Part shown: positions 36,862 to 44,743 of the stretch, in pieces
Layout: the number at the start of each line of letters is the position of its first letter
How positions within the stretch are numbered: the first letter of the stretch is position 1
Source: Phenylobacterium soli
Lineage (GTDB): Bacteria > Pseudomonadota > Alphaproteobacteria > Caulobacterales > Caulobacteraceae
DNA: 64,000 nucleotides
Assembly: GCF_003254475.1 (NCBI RefSeq)
Contig: NZ_QFYQ01000001.1
Location: forward strand, 1,426,001 to 1,490,000
Direction of reading: 5' to 3'
The notes under the pieces: model-generated
Seen by the model: the letters and a program-made list of their open reading frames with translations, nothing else
The model's database searches: none
Told to the model about the DNA's origin: nothing
Program-made: the position numbers and the translations under genes

Positions 36862-37425
36862 CTAGGCCGCCAGGGCGGCGGTCCTGGCTTCGCGGGTCTT
36901 CAGGCCTTCCAGCATCAGCATGCCGGCGCCGGCGAACAGCCAGTCGCCGAACAGGGTGCCGCGGAAGAAGGGCAGGGCGGCGGTGTAGCATTCCGCCAGG
37001 CCCGCCGGGGTGTGGGCGTACATGCCGCCCGCCAGCCAGACGCCGAAGTTGGAGACCAGGAAGAAGGCGACCGGCGCGCCGACGACGACGCCGATCCGGG
37101 CCGCGGCCGGACGCTTGGCCGCCCAGCGGGCGCCGAGCGCGATGAGGGCGAAGGCCAGGTAGTCGAACGCCCGGTCCGGGTGCACGGCGCGGCCGTCGAA
37201 GGCCAGGTTCAGCACGGTGTCGGAGATCAGCAGCCCGATGAACGGCGCGGCCATCCACATCAACCCGCCGCCGAGATAGAGCCCGCCGAGCACGAACATC
37301 GCGCCGACCGGCGTCAGGTTCGGCAGGTGCGGGACGATCCGGTAGAGGCACACCGCGGCGATCGCGGCGAGGGCGCCGGCGCGGGTCAGACCGAGAGCGG
37401 AAAGCTTTTGGGCGATCTTCGACAT
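36862..37425 (-). CDS. DUF6580-like integral membrane protein
   Basis: A 187-residue inner-membrane protein with about five or six helices. PNLTPVGAMFVLGGLYLGGG, SNFGVWLAGGMYAHTPAGL and CYTAALPFFRGTLFGDWLFA are the conserved features of the DUF6580 family, which resembles ECF-type transporter S components. It lies leftward between argF and hslO, breaking the usual pair. Function unknown. Confidence 0.8.
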   Translation of the reverse strand: MSKIAQKLSALGLTRAGALAAIAAVCLYRIVPHLPNLTPVGAMFVLGGLYLGGGLMWMAAPFIGLLISDTVLNLAFDGRAVHPDRAFDYLAFALIALGARWAAKRPAAARIGVVVGAPVAFFLVSNFGVWLAGGMYAHTPAGLAECYTAALPFFRGTLFGDWLFAGAGMLMLEGLKTREARTAALAA

Positions 37426-37547
37426 GACCCCTCCTATAGCGCGCGTCGTCTTGTCGCGACAGATGCCGCAAGGTAGCCCGCGCCTTCCGGAAGGCTGCGA
37501 CGCAGCGCAGGCTCGCGAAATCGTCCCAGCATCCTATATGGGGCCGC

Positions 37548-38453
37548 ATGACGACAGTTTCCGATGACCTGGTCGGCGCCTTCCAGATCGAAGGCGAGCC
37601 CGTCCGCGGCCGCCTCGCCCGGCTGGGTCCCGCCATCCACGAGATCCTGACCGGCCACTCCTATCCGGAGCCGGTGGCCAACCTGCTGGGCGAAGCCTGC
37701 GCGCTCGCCGCCCTGGTGGGCTCCAACATGAAGTTCGAGGGTCGGCTGATCGTCCAGGCCCAGGGCTCGGGCCCGGTCCGCTACGTGGTCGCCGACTACG
37801 ACACCTCCGGCGGGCTGCGCGGCTATTGCCGCTACTCCGAGGAGGAGGTCGCCAAGGCCTGCGAGGGCTTCCAGCGGCCCGGCGCGCGCTCGCTGCTCGG
37901 CGACGGCGTGTTCATCATGACCATCGACCAGGGCGAGGACATGGACCGCTACCAGGGCGTCACCGCCATCGAGGGCGAGACCCTGGCGCTTTGCGCCGAG
38001 CAGTACTTCGCCCAGTCCGAGCAGACGCCCACCCGCATCCTGCTGGCCGTCGGCCAGGCCGACGACGGCCAGGGCCCCAAGTGGCGCGCGGGCGGCGTGC
38101 TCATCCAGCACATCGCCGGCGACGACGCCCGCGGCTCGACCCAGGAGGCGTGGGACCGCACCCAGGCCCTCTTCGAGACCATCGGCGAGGACGAGCTGAT
38201 CGACCCGGAGCTCGCCTCCAACACCCTGCTGTGGCGGCTCTTCCACGAGGACGGGGTGCGGGTGTTCGGCTCGAAGATGCTGCGCGCCTTCTGCCGCTGC
38301 TCGCAGCACCGCATCGAGACGGTGCTCAAGTCCTTCCCGGCCGCCGACCGCGCCGAGATGGTCGAGGACGACGGCAAGATCCGCGTCACCTGCGAGTACT
38401 GCAGCCGCGTCTATGCGGTCGAGCCCGACAGCCTCGACGAAGCGGCGGCCTGA
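37548..38453 (+). CDS. hslO: Hsp33 redox-regulated chaperone
   Basis: Holdase activated by oxidative stress (301 aa). The substrate-binding domain includes ALAALVGSNMKFEGRLIVQA and GGLRGYCRYSEEEV. The C-terminal zinc redox switch is FCRCSQHRIE (CxC) with VTCEYCSRVY (CxxC), all four cysteines present. The ATG at 37548 is divergent from the DUF6580 gene by 122 bases. Its stop is six bases from the metZ stop. Confidence 0.96.
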   Translation: MTTVSDDLVGAFQIEGEPVRGRLARLGPAIHEILTGHSYPEPVANLLGEACALAALVGSNMKFEGRLIVQAQGSGPVRYVVADYDTSGGLRGYCRYSEEEVAKACEGFQRPGARSLLGDGVFIMTIDQGEDMDRYQGVTAIEGETLALCAEQYFAQSEQTPTRILLAVGQADDGQGPKWRAGGVLIQHIAGDDARGSTQEAWDRTQALFETIGEDELIDPELASNTLLWRLFHEDGVRVFGSKMLRAFCRCSQHRIETVLKSFPAADRAEMVEDDGKIRVTCEYCSRVYAVEPDSLDEAAA

Positions 38454-38459
38454 CCGGGG

Positions 38460-39659
38460 TCAGGCCGCGTCCAGCGCCCGGCAGACGTCGCGGGTCAGGT
38501 CGCCGACGCCTTCGAGGCCGACGCTCATCCGCACCCAGCCTTCGGTGAGGCCGATCTCGGCCCGCTCGGCGTCCGACATCGAGCGGTGCGTGGTCGTGCA
38601 CGGGTGCGTGGCCATCGACTTGGCGTCGCCGAGGTTGTTGGAGATGTCGACGATCTGCAGCGCGTTCAGGAACCGCCAGGCGGCCTCGCGGCTGCCGAGG
38701 TCGAAGGCCACGACGTTGCCGCCGCCGGTCATCTGGTTGGCGATGACCGCCGCCTGCGGATGGTCGGGCCGCGTCGGATAGAGCACCGACCTCGCCTTGG
38801 ACGAGGCGGCGATCGCCTCAGCCAGCTTGGCCGCGCCCTCGGCCTGGCGCACGACGCGAAGCTCCAGCGTCTCCAGTCCCTTCATCAGCACCCAGGCGTT
38901 GAACGGCGACAGCGCCGGGCCGGTGTGGCGCAGCATGTCCTTGTAGGCTTCGTCCATCACCGCCTGGGAGCCGAGGATCGCCCCGCCGAGCACCCGGCCC
39001 TGGCCGTCGATGTGCTTAGTGGCCGAATAGACGACCACGTCGGCGCCGAGCGCCAGCGGCTTCTGGAAGACGGGCGTGGCGAAGACGTTGTCCACCACCA
39101 GCTTGGCGCCGGCCGCATGGGCGATCTCGGCCACCGCCCCGATGGCGGTGACTTCCAGCAGCGGATTGGCCGGGCTTTCCACCAGGAAGGCCTTGGTGTT
39201 GGGCCGAACGGCGTTCTTCCAGGCGTCGAGGTCGGTGGCGTCCACATAGGTGGTCTCCACCCCGAAGCGCGGCATCCAGTTCGACAGGATCCAGCGGCAC
39301 GAGCCGAACAGGGCGCGGCCGGCCACGATGTGGTCGCCGGCCCGCACCAGGCCCATCAGCGCCATCTGCACCGCGGCCATGCCAGAGGCGGTGGCGCGGC
39401 ACTGCTCGGCGCCCTCGATCAGCGCCAGGCGGTCCTCGAAGATCGACGTCGTGGGGTTGCCGAAGCGCTGGTAGATGAAGCCGGGATCCTCGCCGCTGAA
39501 CCGCCGGTCGGCGGCCTCGGCGCTGGGGTAGGCGAAGCTCTGGGTCAGGAACAGGGCCTCGGAGATCTCTCCGTACGGCGAGCGGGCCATGCCGCCGCGG
39601 ACGGACCTGGTCTCGATCTCCCAGTTCTTGGGATCCTCGGCGCGCGGATCTTCGGCCAT
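38460..39659 (-). CDS. metZ: O-succinylhomoserine sulfhydrylase
   Basis: PLP enzyme making homocysteine directly from O-succinylhomoserine and sulfide (399 aa). The Cys/Met-metabolism signature is seen in YQRFGNPTTSIFEDRLALIE, the PLP lysine in VVYSATKHIDGQGRVLGG and the C-terminal GLEGVGDLTRDVCRAL. MetZ is favoured over MetB/MetY by the RFGNPT-start pattern and length, though cystathionine gamma-synthase cannot be fully excluded. The ATG at 39659 follows AAAGGGG. No SAM-II riboswitch core was found upstream. Confidence 0.9.
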   Translation of the reverse strand: MAEDPRAEDPKNWEIETRSVRGGMARSPYGEISEALFLTQSFAYPSAEAADRRFSGEDPGFIYQRFGNPTTSIFEDRLALIEGAEQCRATASGMAAVQMALMGLVRAGDHIVAGRALFGSCRWILSNWMPRFGVETTYVDATDLDAWKNAVRPNTKAFLVESPANPLLEVTAIGAVAEIAHAAGAKLVVDNVFATPVFQKPLALGADVVVYSATKHIDGQGRVLGGAILGSQAVMDEAYKDMLRHTGPALSPFNAWVLMKGLETLELRVVRQAEGAAKLAEAIAASSKARSVLYPTRPDHPQAAVIANQMTGGGNVVAFDLGSREAAWRFLNALQIVDISNNLGDAKSMATHPCTTTHRSMSDAERAEIGLTEGWVRMSVGLEGVGDLTRDVCRALDAA

Positions 39660-39720
39660 GGCGGGCCCCTTTCGTCGCAAAGCCAGAACGGTGGGGGCAG
39701 GAACCGCACGCGGGCGCCGA

Positions 39721-39740
39721 GGTCAAGGCAGGGATTCTGC
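39721..39740 (-). promoter_or_regulatory. Candidate metZ promoter element with shared 13-mer
   Basis: On the minus strand GCAGAATCCCTGC (39740-39728) is followed after one base by TTGACC (39726-39721), a possible -35 box. The same 13-mer, also one base ahead of a TTG -35, lies upstream of the FMN oxidoreductase gene at 43615-43627. No clear -10 is seen here. Confidence 0.35.
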
Positions 39741-39829
39741 CCAAGGTGGCAGCCAGTCTCGTCGCGCGGAGAAGGAAAGCTGAGCCGAACCTTGCCAGAC
39801 TCGCCGTCTGCGTTAAGTCTTCGCCGCCC

Positions 39830-40852
39830 ATGAGCGATACCACCGCCCCGGGCATCCTGCCCTCGCAGTCCATCGACGAGCTGATCGCCAAGGGCGCGAT
39901 CCTCTCCGACAAGCCGTTCGACAAGGATCAGGTCCAGCCGGCCAGCCTCGACCTGCGGCTCGGCGCCCGCGCCTGGCGGGTGCGCGCCTCCTTCCTGCCC
40001 GGCCGCGGCCGCAAGGTGACCGAGCGCATCGCCGACGTGGCCATGCACGAGCTCGACCTGACCAAGGGCGCGGTGCTGGAGCGCGGCTGCGTCTACATCG
40101 CGGAGCTGCAGGAGCATCTGAAGCTGCCGCCGGGCGTCTCGGCCCGGGCCAATCCGAAGAGCTCCACGGGCCGGGTCGACGTCTTCGTGCGCCTGCTGTC
40201 CGACGCCGGTCCCGCCTTCGACGACGTGGCCGAGGGCTACCATGGCCCGATCTACATCGAGATCGCGCCCCAGACCTTCTCGGTCCTGGTGCGCCAGGGC
40301 ACGCGCCTCAACCAGCTGCGGCTCAAGCGCGGCCAACCCTCGCGGCTGCGCATCGAGAGCGTCGGGGTCGACCTCACCGACGGCATCGCCGGTTTCCGCG
40401 CCCGCCGCCACGCGCCGGTCGTCGACCTCGACCGCGAGGACGGCCACGACCCGAGCGACTACTGGGAGCCCCTGATCCCGCGCGACGGCCAGCTGCTGCT
40501 CGATCCCGGCGAATTCTACATCCTGGCCTCGAAGGAGGCGGTGGAGATCCCGGTCATGGAAGCGGCCGAGATGACGCCCATCGACCCTTCGGTCGGCGAG
40601 TTCCGCGTCCACTACGCCGGCTTCTTCGATCCCGGCTTCGGCACCGACGAGGCGCACGGCAAGGGCAGCCGCGGCGTGCTCGAGGTGCGCAGCCACGAGA
40701 CCCCCTTCATCCTGGAGGACGGCCAGACGGTCGCCCGGCTGGTCTACGAGCCGCTGACCGCCCGGCCCGCGCGGCTCTACGGCGACCTCGGGTCGCATTA
40801 CCAGCGCCAGGGCCTCAAGCTATCCAAGCACTTCAGGGCCTGGGGGAACTGA
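39830..40852 (+). CDS. dcd: dCTP deaminase, double-length alphaproteobacterial form
   Basis: Deaminates dCTP to dUTP for dTMP synthesis (340 aa, about twice the single-domain enzyme, as in other alphaproteobacteria). The first half contains QVQPASLDLRLGARAWRV, PPGVSARANPKSSTGRVDVF and RLNQLRLKRG. The second half repeats the fold with GEFYILASKEAVEIPVM and ending RLYGDLGSHYQRQGLKLSKH. The ATG at 39830 starts the recognised protein; upstream codons overlap the metZ promoter region. Confidence 0.9.
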   Translation: MSDTTAPGILPSQSIDELIAKGAILSDKPFDKDQVQPASLDLRLGARAWRVRASFLPGRGRKVTERIADVAMHELDLTKGAVLERGCVYIAELQEHLKLPPGVSARANPKSSTGRVDVFVRLLSDAGPAFDDVAEGYHGPIYIEIAPQTFSVLVRQGTRLNQLRLKRGQPSRLRIESVGVDLTDGIAGFRARRHAPVVDLDREDGHDPSDYWEPLIPRDGQLLLDPGEFYILASKEAVEIPVMEAAEMTPIDPSVGEFRVHYAGFFDPGFGTDEAHGKGSRGVLEVRSHETPFILEDGQTVARLVYEPLTARPARLYGDLGSHYQRQGLKLSKHFRAWGN

Positions 40853-40891
40853 TCCGCCGCGCCCCGGGAGACAAGGGGCGGGAGCGACGGC

Positions 40892-41782
40892 GTGAAGCGT
40901 TGGTTTTGCAGGATGGCGGCTGCGGCCGCGGTCCTGATCGGGGGGCTCGGAGCGGCTGGCGCGGCGGATGCTGCGCCGGCCCTCTGGCTCGTCAAATCCG
41001 ACCACGCCAAGATCTATCTGTTCGGCACGCTCCACGCCCTGTCGCCGGCCGCCGCCAAGGCCTGGCGCACGCCGCTCTACGATCAGGTGTTCGGCCAGGC
41101 CCAGACCCTGTGGTTCGAGACCGACGTCGAAGGCGCCGACCCGAAGGCCGTGGCCGACCTCGTCGCCCACTACGGCGTCGATCCGCTGCACCCGCTCAGC
41201 CAGAAGCTCGCTCCCTCCCAGGTCGAGGTCCTGCGCCGCCAGGCCGACCTCGCGCGCATCGACCACCTGCGGCCCTGGGCGGCGGCCCTGATGCTCTCCA
41301 TGCAGCCCGTCCTCTCCGGCGGCGCCCAGGTGCAGGCCGGGGCCGACATCGCCATGACGCGGACCGCCCGCGCCGGCGCCAAGCCGGTGAAGTTCTTCGA
41401 GACCCTTGAGGATCAGGCCCGCCTCTTCGCCGACCTGCCCGAACCGGCCGAGGTGAAGTACCTCGCCGACGTGCTGAAGGAGCGCAGCCGGCCGTCGGGC
41501 CATGGCCCCGCCAGGCAGGAGCCGATGGAGCAGGCCTGGCTCGACGGCGATCTCGCCCGCCTGGGGCCGGCCCTGGTCGGTCAGATGAAGACCAACAACC
41601 CAGCGCTCTACAACGCCCTCCTGAAGCGACGCAACGAGGCCTGGGCCGCCCGGCTGGAGCGCGAGCTCGCCACCGGCGCCCCCGTCGAGCTGGTCAACGT
41701 AGGCGCCCTGCACATGATGGGCGACGACGGCCTGCCGGCCCTGCTCAGGGCCCGCGGCTACGACGTCGAGCGCATCCAGTAG
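40892..41782 (+). CDS. TraB/GumN-family secreted protein
   Basis: A 296-residue exported protein of the TraB/GumN (erythromycin-esterase-like/TIKI) fold. A signal peptide covers about 27 residues (AAAAAVLIGGLGAAGAADAA). The first fold motif is IYLFGTLHALSP, the RRNEAWAARL motif is near residue 250, and the end carries VNVGALHMMGDDGL (GxxH). TIKI relatives are metalloproteases, but bacterial function is unproven. The GTG start follows GGGAG. Its stop abuts the stop of the convergent HD-domain gene. Confidence 0.87.
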   Translation: MKRWFCRMAAAAAVLIGGLGAAGAADAAPALWLVKSDHAKIYLFGTLHALSPAAAKAWRTPLYDQVFGQAQTLWFETDVEGADPKAVADLVAHYGVDPLHPLSQKLAPSQVEVLRRQADLARIDHLRPWAAALMLSMQPVLSGGAQVQAGADIAMTRTARAGAKPVKFFETLEDQARLFADLPEPAEVKYLADVLKERSRPSGHGPARQEPMEQAWLDGDLARLGPALVGQMKTNNPALYNALLKRRNEAWAARLERELATGAPVELVNVGALHMMGDDGLPALLRARGYDVERIQ

Positions 41783-42382
41783 CTATTCGGCTGGCCGCAT
41801 GTAGATCGAGCGCTTGGGCCGATCCATCACCCGCCGCATCATCGGCACGAAGGCCTCCAGCGGCATGGACTCGTAGGTCGGGTCGAACGAGTTCTGGTCG
41901 TAGAGGTGGCAGAACTGGGCGCAGTACTCGAAGTGCGGATGCCCGCGGTACTCCTCGCGCATGTCGCGGTCGAGGCCCAGGTGATGGAAGAAGTAGTAGC
42001 CCTGGAAGACGCCGTGCTTCTCCAGCATCCAGTGGTTGGCGTCGGAGATGTAGGGCCTGAGGATCGCCGCGCCCATCTCGGCGTGTGAGGCCGGCAGCAG
42101 GATGTCGCCGATGTCGTGCAGCAGGGCGCAGACCACGTACTCCTCGTCGCGGCCGTCCTTGTGGGCGCGGGTCGCGGTCTGCAGCGAGTGCTCCAGCCGG
42201 TCCACGGCGTAGCCGCCGTAGTCCTCGTCCAACAGCTTCAGGTGCGCCAGGATGGCGTCGACGTGCTGGCCGCGATGCTGGGCGTTGGCGCGCATGATCG
42301 TCTGCCAGTCCTCGAGGGTGCCCTCGGTCATGGCGTGGAACTTGGCGCGGTCTTGAACCTGGATGCTGGCGTCGTCGGCCAT
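41783..42382 (-). CDS. HD-domain protein, PhnZ/MIOX-like
   Basis: A 199-residue HD-fold metalloprotein. Candidate ligands are H65 (EHSLQTATRAH), H89-D90 (VVCALLHDIGD), H100, H123 and D162 (YDQNSFDP). The H-x23-HD spacing and the tail PLEAFVPMMRRVMDRPKRSI resemble the group that holds PhnZ, a mixed-valence diiron oxygenase, and MIOX, rather than nucleotide phosphohydrolases. The ATG at 42382 follows GGGAGG. No phosphonate or inositol gene is adjacent, so the substrate is unknown. Confidence 0.78.
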   Translation of the reverse strand: MADDASIQVQDRAKFHAMTEGTLEDWQTIMRANAQHRGQHVDAILAHLKLLDEDYGGYAVDRLEHSLQTATRAHKDGRDEEYVVCALLHDIGDILLPASHAEMGAAILRPYISDANHWMLEKHGVFQGYYFFHHLGLDRDMREEYRGHPHFEYCAQFCHLYDQNSFDPTYESMPLEAFVPMMRRVMDRPKRSIYMRPAE

Positions 42383-42457
42383 CGCGGCCTCCCTGTGATC
42401 TTGTTCTTCTGGCGGTGATCGTGCGGCCGGCCTGGCCGCACGTCAACGCGGCGAGGC

Positions 42458-43552
42458 CTACTCCGCCGGCTCCACGGCCGGGGCCGTGACGAAGCCCGGC
42501 CAGTTGCGCATGTACTGCACGAAGGTGGGGCTGAGCCCTTCCGACGCCAGGTATTCCGGGCTCACCGGCCGCGCCACCGGCTCGAAGTCCGGATCGGCGG
42601 CGTACTGCTTCGGATAGTCGTGGTGCAGGATCGCCGCCCGGCCGAGGAAGACGAAGTCCATCCCCTGATCCAGGCAGGCGCGCACATCGTCGCCGCTCAT
42701 GATCTTGCCGGCGCAGCCCAGCCGGGTCTCGCCGCGCGGCAGGTCGGTGAAGAAGCTCATCAGGCTCCTGCCCTTGTGCTCCTCCTCCACCGGCTCCTTG
42801 GCGTAGTCCCAAAGGCTCATGTCGAGGTAGTCGAGCTGGCCGTCGCGCAGCACCTCGGCGGCGACCTCACGGATCTCCAGCAGCTTCAGGCCGAACCGCT
42901 CCGGCGACAGGCGCAGGCCGAGGTTGAAGTCCTTGCCCGTGCGGGCGCGGATGCCGGCGATGATCTCCTTGATGATCCGCATGCGGTTCTCGAGGCTGCC
43001 GCCCCACTTGTCCGTGCGCTTGTTGATCTCCGGGGAGAGGAACTGGGCGAGGATGTAGCCGTGGGCGCCGTGGATCTCGACGCCGTGGAAGCCGGCCTTC
43101 TCGCAGCGCACGGCCGCGGCCACGAAGTCCTCGATCAACTGCTCGACCTCGGCGGCGCTCAGCGCCCGGGCGCCCGTCTCCGGATCGTCGGAGGGGCAGA
43201 CCGGCTGGCCGACGAGCTCCTTGGGCGAGCGGTTGCCGGCGTGGTGCAGCTGGACGACGCTCAACGAGCCTTCCTGGTTGATGGCCTTGGCCAGCCGGGT
43301 CAGCCCCGCCAGGTGCTGGTCGCCGAACACGCCGAGCTGGCCGGGGAAGCCCTGGCCGACGGCCTGGACGTGGGCCGCGCAGGTCATGGTCAGGCCGAAG
43401 CCCCCCTTGGCCCGCAGGGTCAGCCAGTGGAACTCCTCGTCCGACAGCACGCCGTCGGCGTGGCTCTGGGAGTTGGTGAGCGGGGCGAGCGCGAACCTGT
43501 TCTTCATCTCAGGTCCGCGGGCGAAGGACATCGGCGACAGCACGTCGGTCAA
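42458..43552 (-). CDS. NADH:flavin oxidoreductase / Old Yellow Enzyme family
   Basis: FMN-dependent (beta/alpha)8 oxidoreductase (364 aa). FMN-site features include NRFALAPLTNSQSHADG, GFHGVEIHGAHGYILAQFLS, WGGSLENRMRI and the C-terminal GDDVRACLDQGMDFVFLGRA. The TTG at 43552 (TDVLSPMSFARGP) fits homologues and has GAGG eight bases upstream. Longer frames run into the tRNA-Gly antisense sequence and are wrong. The substrate is probably an enone or dienoyl compound; unproven. Confidence 0.9.
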   Translation of the reverse strand: MTDVLSPMSFARGPEMKNRFALAPLTNSQSHADGVLSDEEFHWLTLRAKGGFGLTMTCAAHVQAVGQGFPGQLGVFGDQHLAGLTRLAKAINQEGSLSVVQLHHAGNRSPKELVGQPVCPSDDPETGARALSAAEVEQLIEDFVAAAVRCEKAGFHGVEIHGAHGYILAQFLSPEINKRTDKWGGSLENRMRIIKEIIAGIRARTGKDFNLGLRLSPERFGLKLLEIREVAAEVLRDGQLDYLDMSLWDYAKEPVEEEHKGRSLMSFFTDLPRGETRLGCAGKIMSGDDVRACLDQGMDFVFLGRAAILHHDYPKQYAADPDFEPVARPVSPEYLASEGLSPTFVQYMRNWPGFVTAPAVEPAE

Positions 43553-43582
43553 GGCAGCATCCTCAAACGCTTGTTCGGGCTG

Positions 43583-43627
43583 AACCCTAGCGAAGCTGCC
43601 GCAAGGGCGCCAATGCAGGGATTCTGC
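43583..43627 (-). promoter_or_regulatory. Promoter of the FMN oxidoreductase gene
   Basis: The minus strand reads GCAGAATCCCTGC (43627-43615), one base, TTGGCG (43613-43608), 16 bases, then GCTAGGGTT (43591-43583). The last two resemble the Caulobacter housekeeping pattern TTGACGS/GCTANAWC. The 13-mer is also found before metZ. Confidence 0.5.
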
Positions 43628-43675
43628 GGCGCCTGTGAGACAGGGTCGCGGGCGGCAGGGGTCTGCGGGGAGGCT

Positions 43676-43750
43676 TGGAGCGGGTGAGGGGAATCGAACC
43701 CCTGACATTCAGCTTGGGAAGCTGACGTTCTACCTCTGAACTACACCCGC
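43676..43750 (-). tRNA. tRNA-Gly (anticodon CCC)
   Basis: The minus strand gives a full cloverleaf. The acceptor is GCGGGTG/CACCCGC, the D arm contains GTTCAGAGGTAGAAC, the anticodon stem is TCAGC/GCTGA with loop TTCCCAA (anticodon CCC, reading GGG), and the T arm is GGGGTTCGATTCCCC. The discriminator T and the 3' CCA are encoded (43679-43676). Confidence 0.95.
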
Positions 43751-43849
43751 GCAGCCTTCCCCTTAGCGGGTCTTCCAGAGGGTCTCAAGCCGGGGCGCGG
43801 GCTTGATCGCGATCAAGGCCCTGGGCGGGCGCGGGTCTAGCGCTGGGGC

Positions 43850-44311
43850 ATGAGGCGTCTCGTCCTGCTCGCCGTCTGCGTCCTGGCCCTGGCGGGTTGC
43901 GCCGGGCCGAAGAAGAGCGCCTGCGCGGGCCTGACCTACACCGACGCCGGGGTCAGCCGCGCCCAGTACGGCCCCTGCGCACGGGCCATGGTCGCCGAGC
44001 TCGACCGGATGCACGCGGCCCTGGCGATCCTCGGCGACGCGGCGCGCCCCAAGGCCGAGCGGCTCAAGGCCAAGACCGCCTGCTTCAACGCCAACACCGC
44101 GCTCACCCGGCTGATCGACGAGGCCGGCGGGACCGACAAGCTGGTCCATGTGCGCTGGGCGGACGAGCGGCTGGTGCGCCTCAACTACGACCTGGTCTCC
44201 GCGCGCGAGGCCTACATCATGTACTGCTACTACGGCCTGCCCGGCGCCGAGGCGATGGCCGAGGACCGCTCGCACACAGCCGCCCGCGAGGCCGTCCGTG
44301 CGCTGCCCTGA
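43850..44311 (+). CDS. Lipoprotein, first of an overlapping pair
   Basis: A 153-residue predicted lipoprotein. The signal MRRLVLLAVCVLALAG ends at a lipobox cysteine (LAGC, residue 17). The mature part has three further cysteine-containing stretches (SACAGLTY, YGPCARAM, KTACFNANT), a helical core and AYIMYCYYGL near the C-terminus. No known family is recognised. It overlaps the next lipoprotein gene by 14 bases, so the two are probably made together. Confidence 0.75.
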   Translation: MRRLVLLAVCVLALAGCAGPKKSACAGLTYTDAGVSRAQYGPCARAMVAELDRMHAALAILGDAARPKAERLKAKTACFNANTALTRLIDEAGGTDKLVHVRWADERLVRLNYDLVSAREAYIMYCYYGLPGAEAMAEDRSHTAAREAVRALP

Positions 44312-44738
44312 ACTCCCGGTGCTGACCGCGCTCCCGGTCCTGGCCGCCGTACTGGCCCTCGCATGCTGCGCCCCGCAGCCGACGCCCGCGGTCATGGGCG
44401 AGGACATGGCCATGGGCCCGTTCACCCTGCGCGCCGTCTCGGCCGCATCCTATTCCCGCGCCCACCAGGGCGTGCCGTGGGAGGTGGAGGTGCGCTTCAC
44501 CGTCGCCGGCGGCAACCGGTTCGAGCGCGACGACTTCGCCAACGCCGTCAACCGCAAGGGCCTGCGGGTGCACGACGCCGCCGGCTGGTCCGAGCGCGGC
44601 TGGCTGCTCTGGCGCAACGACGAGCGCACCCTCTTCGCGGTCCAGGTCAACCCGCCCGCCGAAGGCCACGGCTATGTGGCCGAGATCCACAATCCCTACG
44701 GCAAGCCGGCCGTCTACCGCGTGGACCTCGGCCGCTAG
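44298..44738 (+). CDS. Lipoprotein, second of an overlapping pair
   Basis: A 146-residue predicted lipoprotein with signal LPVLTALPVLAAVLALAC and a lipobox Cys-Cys around residues 23-24. The mature part is beta-rich (VPWEVEVRFTVAGGNRF, then ERTLFAVQVNPPAEGHG). The GTG at 44298, inside the previous gene, is chosen because it gives a proper signal peptide and has GAGG upstream. Function unknown. It ends five bases from the convergent M13 peptidase gene. Confidence 0.65.
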   Translation: MRCPELPVLTALPVLAAVLALACCAPQPTPAVMGEDMAMGPFTLRAVSAASYSRAHQGVPWEVEVRFTVAGGNRFERDDFANAVNRKGLRVHDAAGWSERGWLLWRNDERTLFAVQVNPPAEGHGYVAEIHNPYGKPAVYRVDLGR

Positions 44739-44743
44739 CGGCC

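Noticed and set aside
39660..39829. SAM-II riboswitch upstream of metZ
   Set aside because: The conserved GCTAAA-AGG pseudoknot elements are not present; GCTTTGCGACGAAAGGGG only superficially resembles them.
43553..43708. N-terminal extension of the FMN oxidoreductase beginning SGVRFPSPAPS
   Set aside because: This stretch is the tRNA-Gly gene read as protein; the family start is the TTG at 43552.
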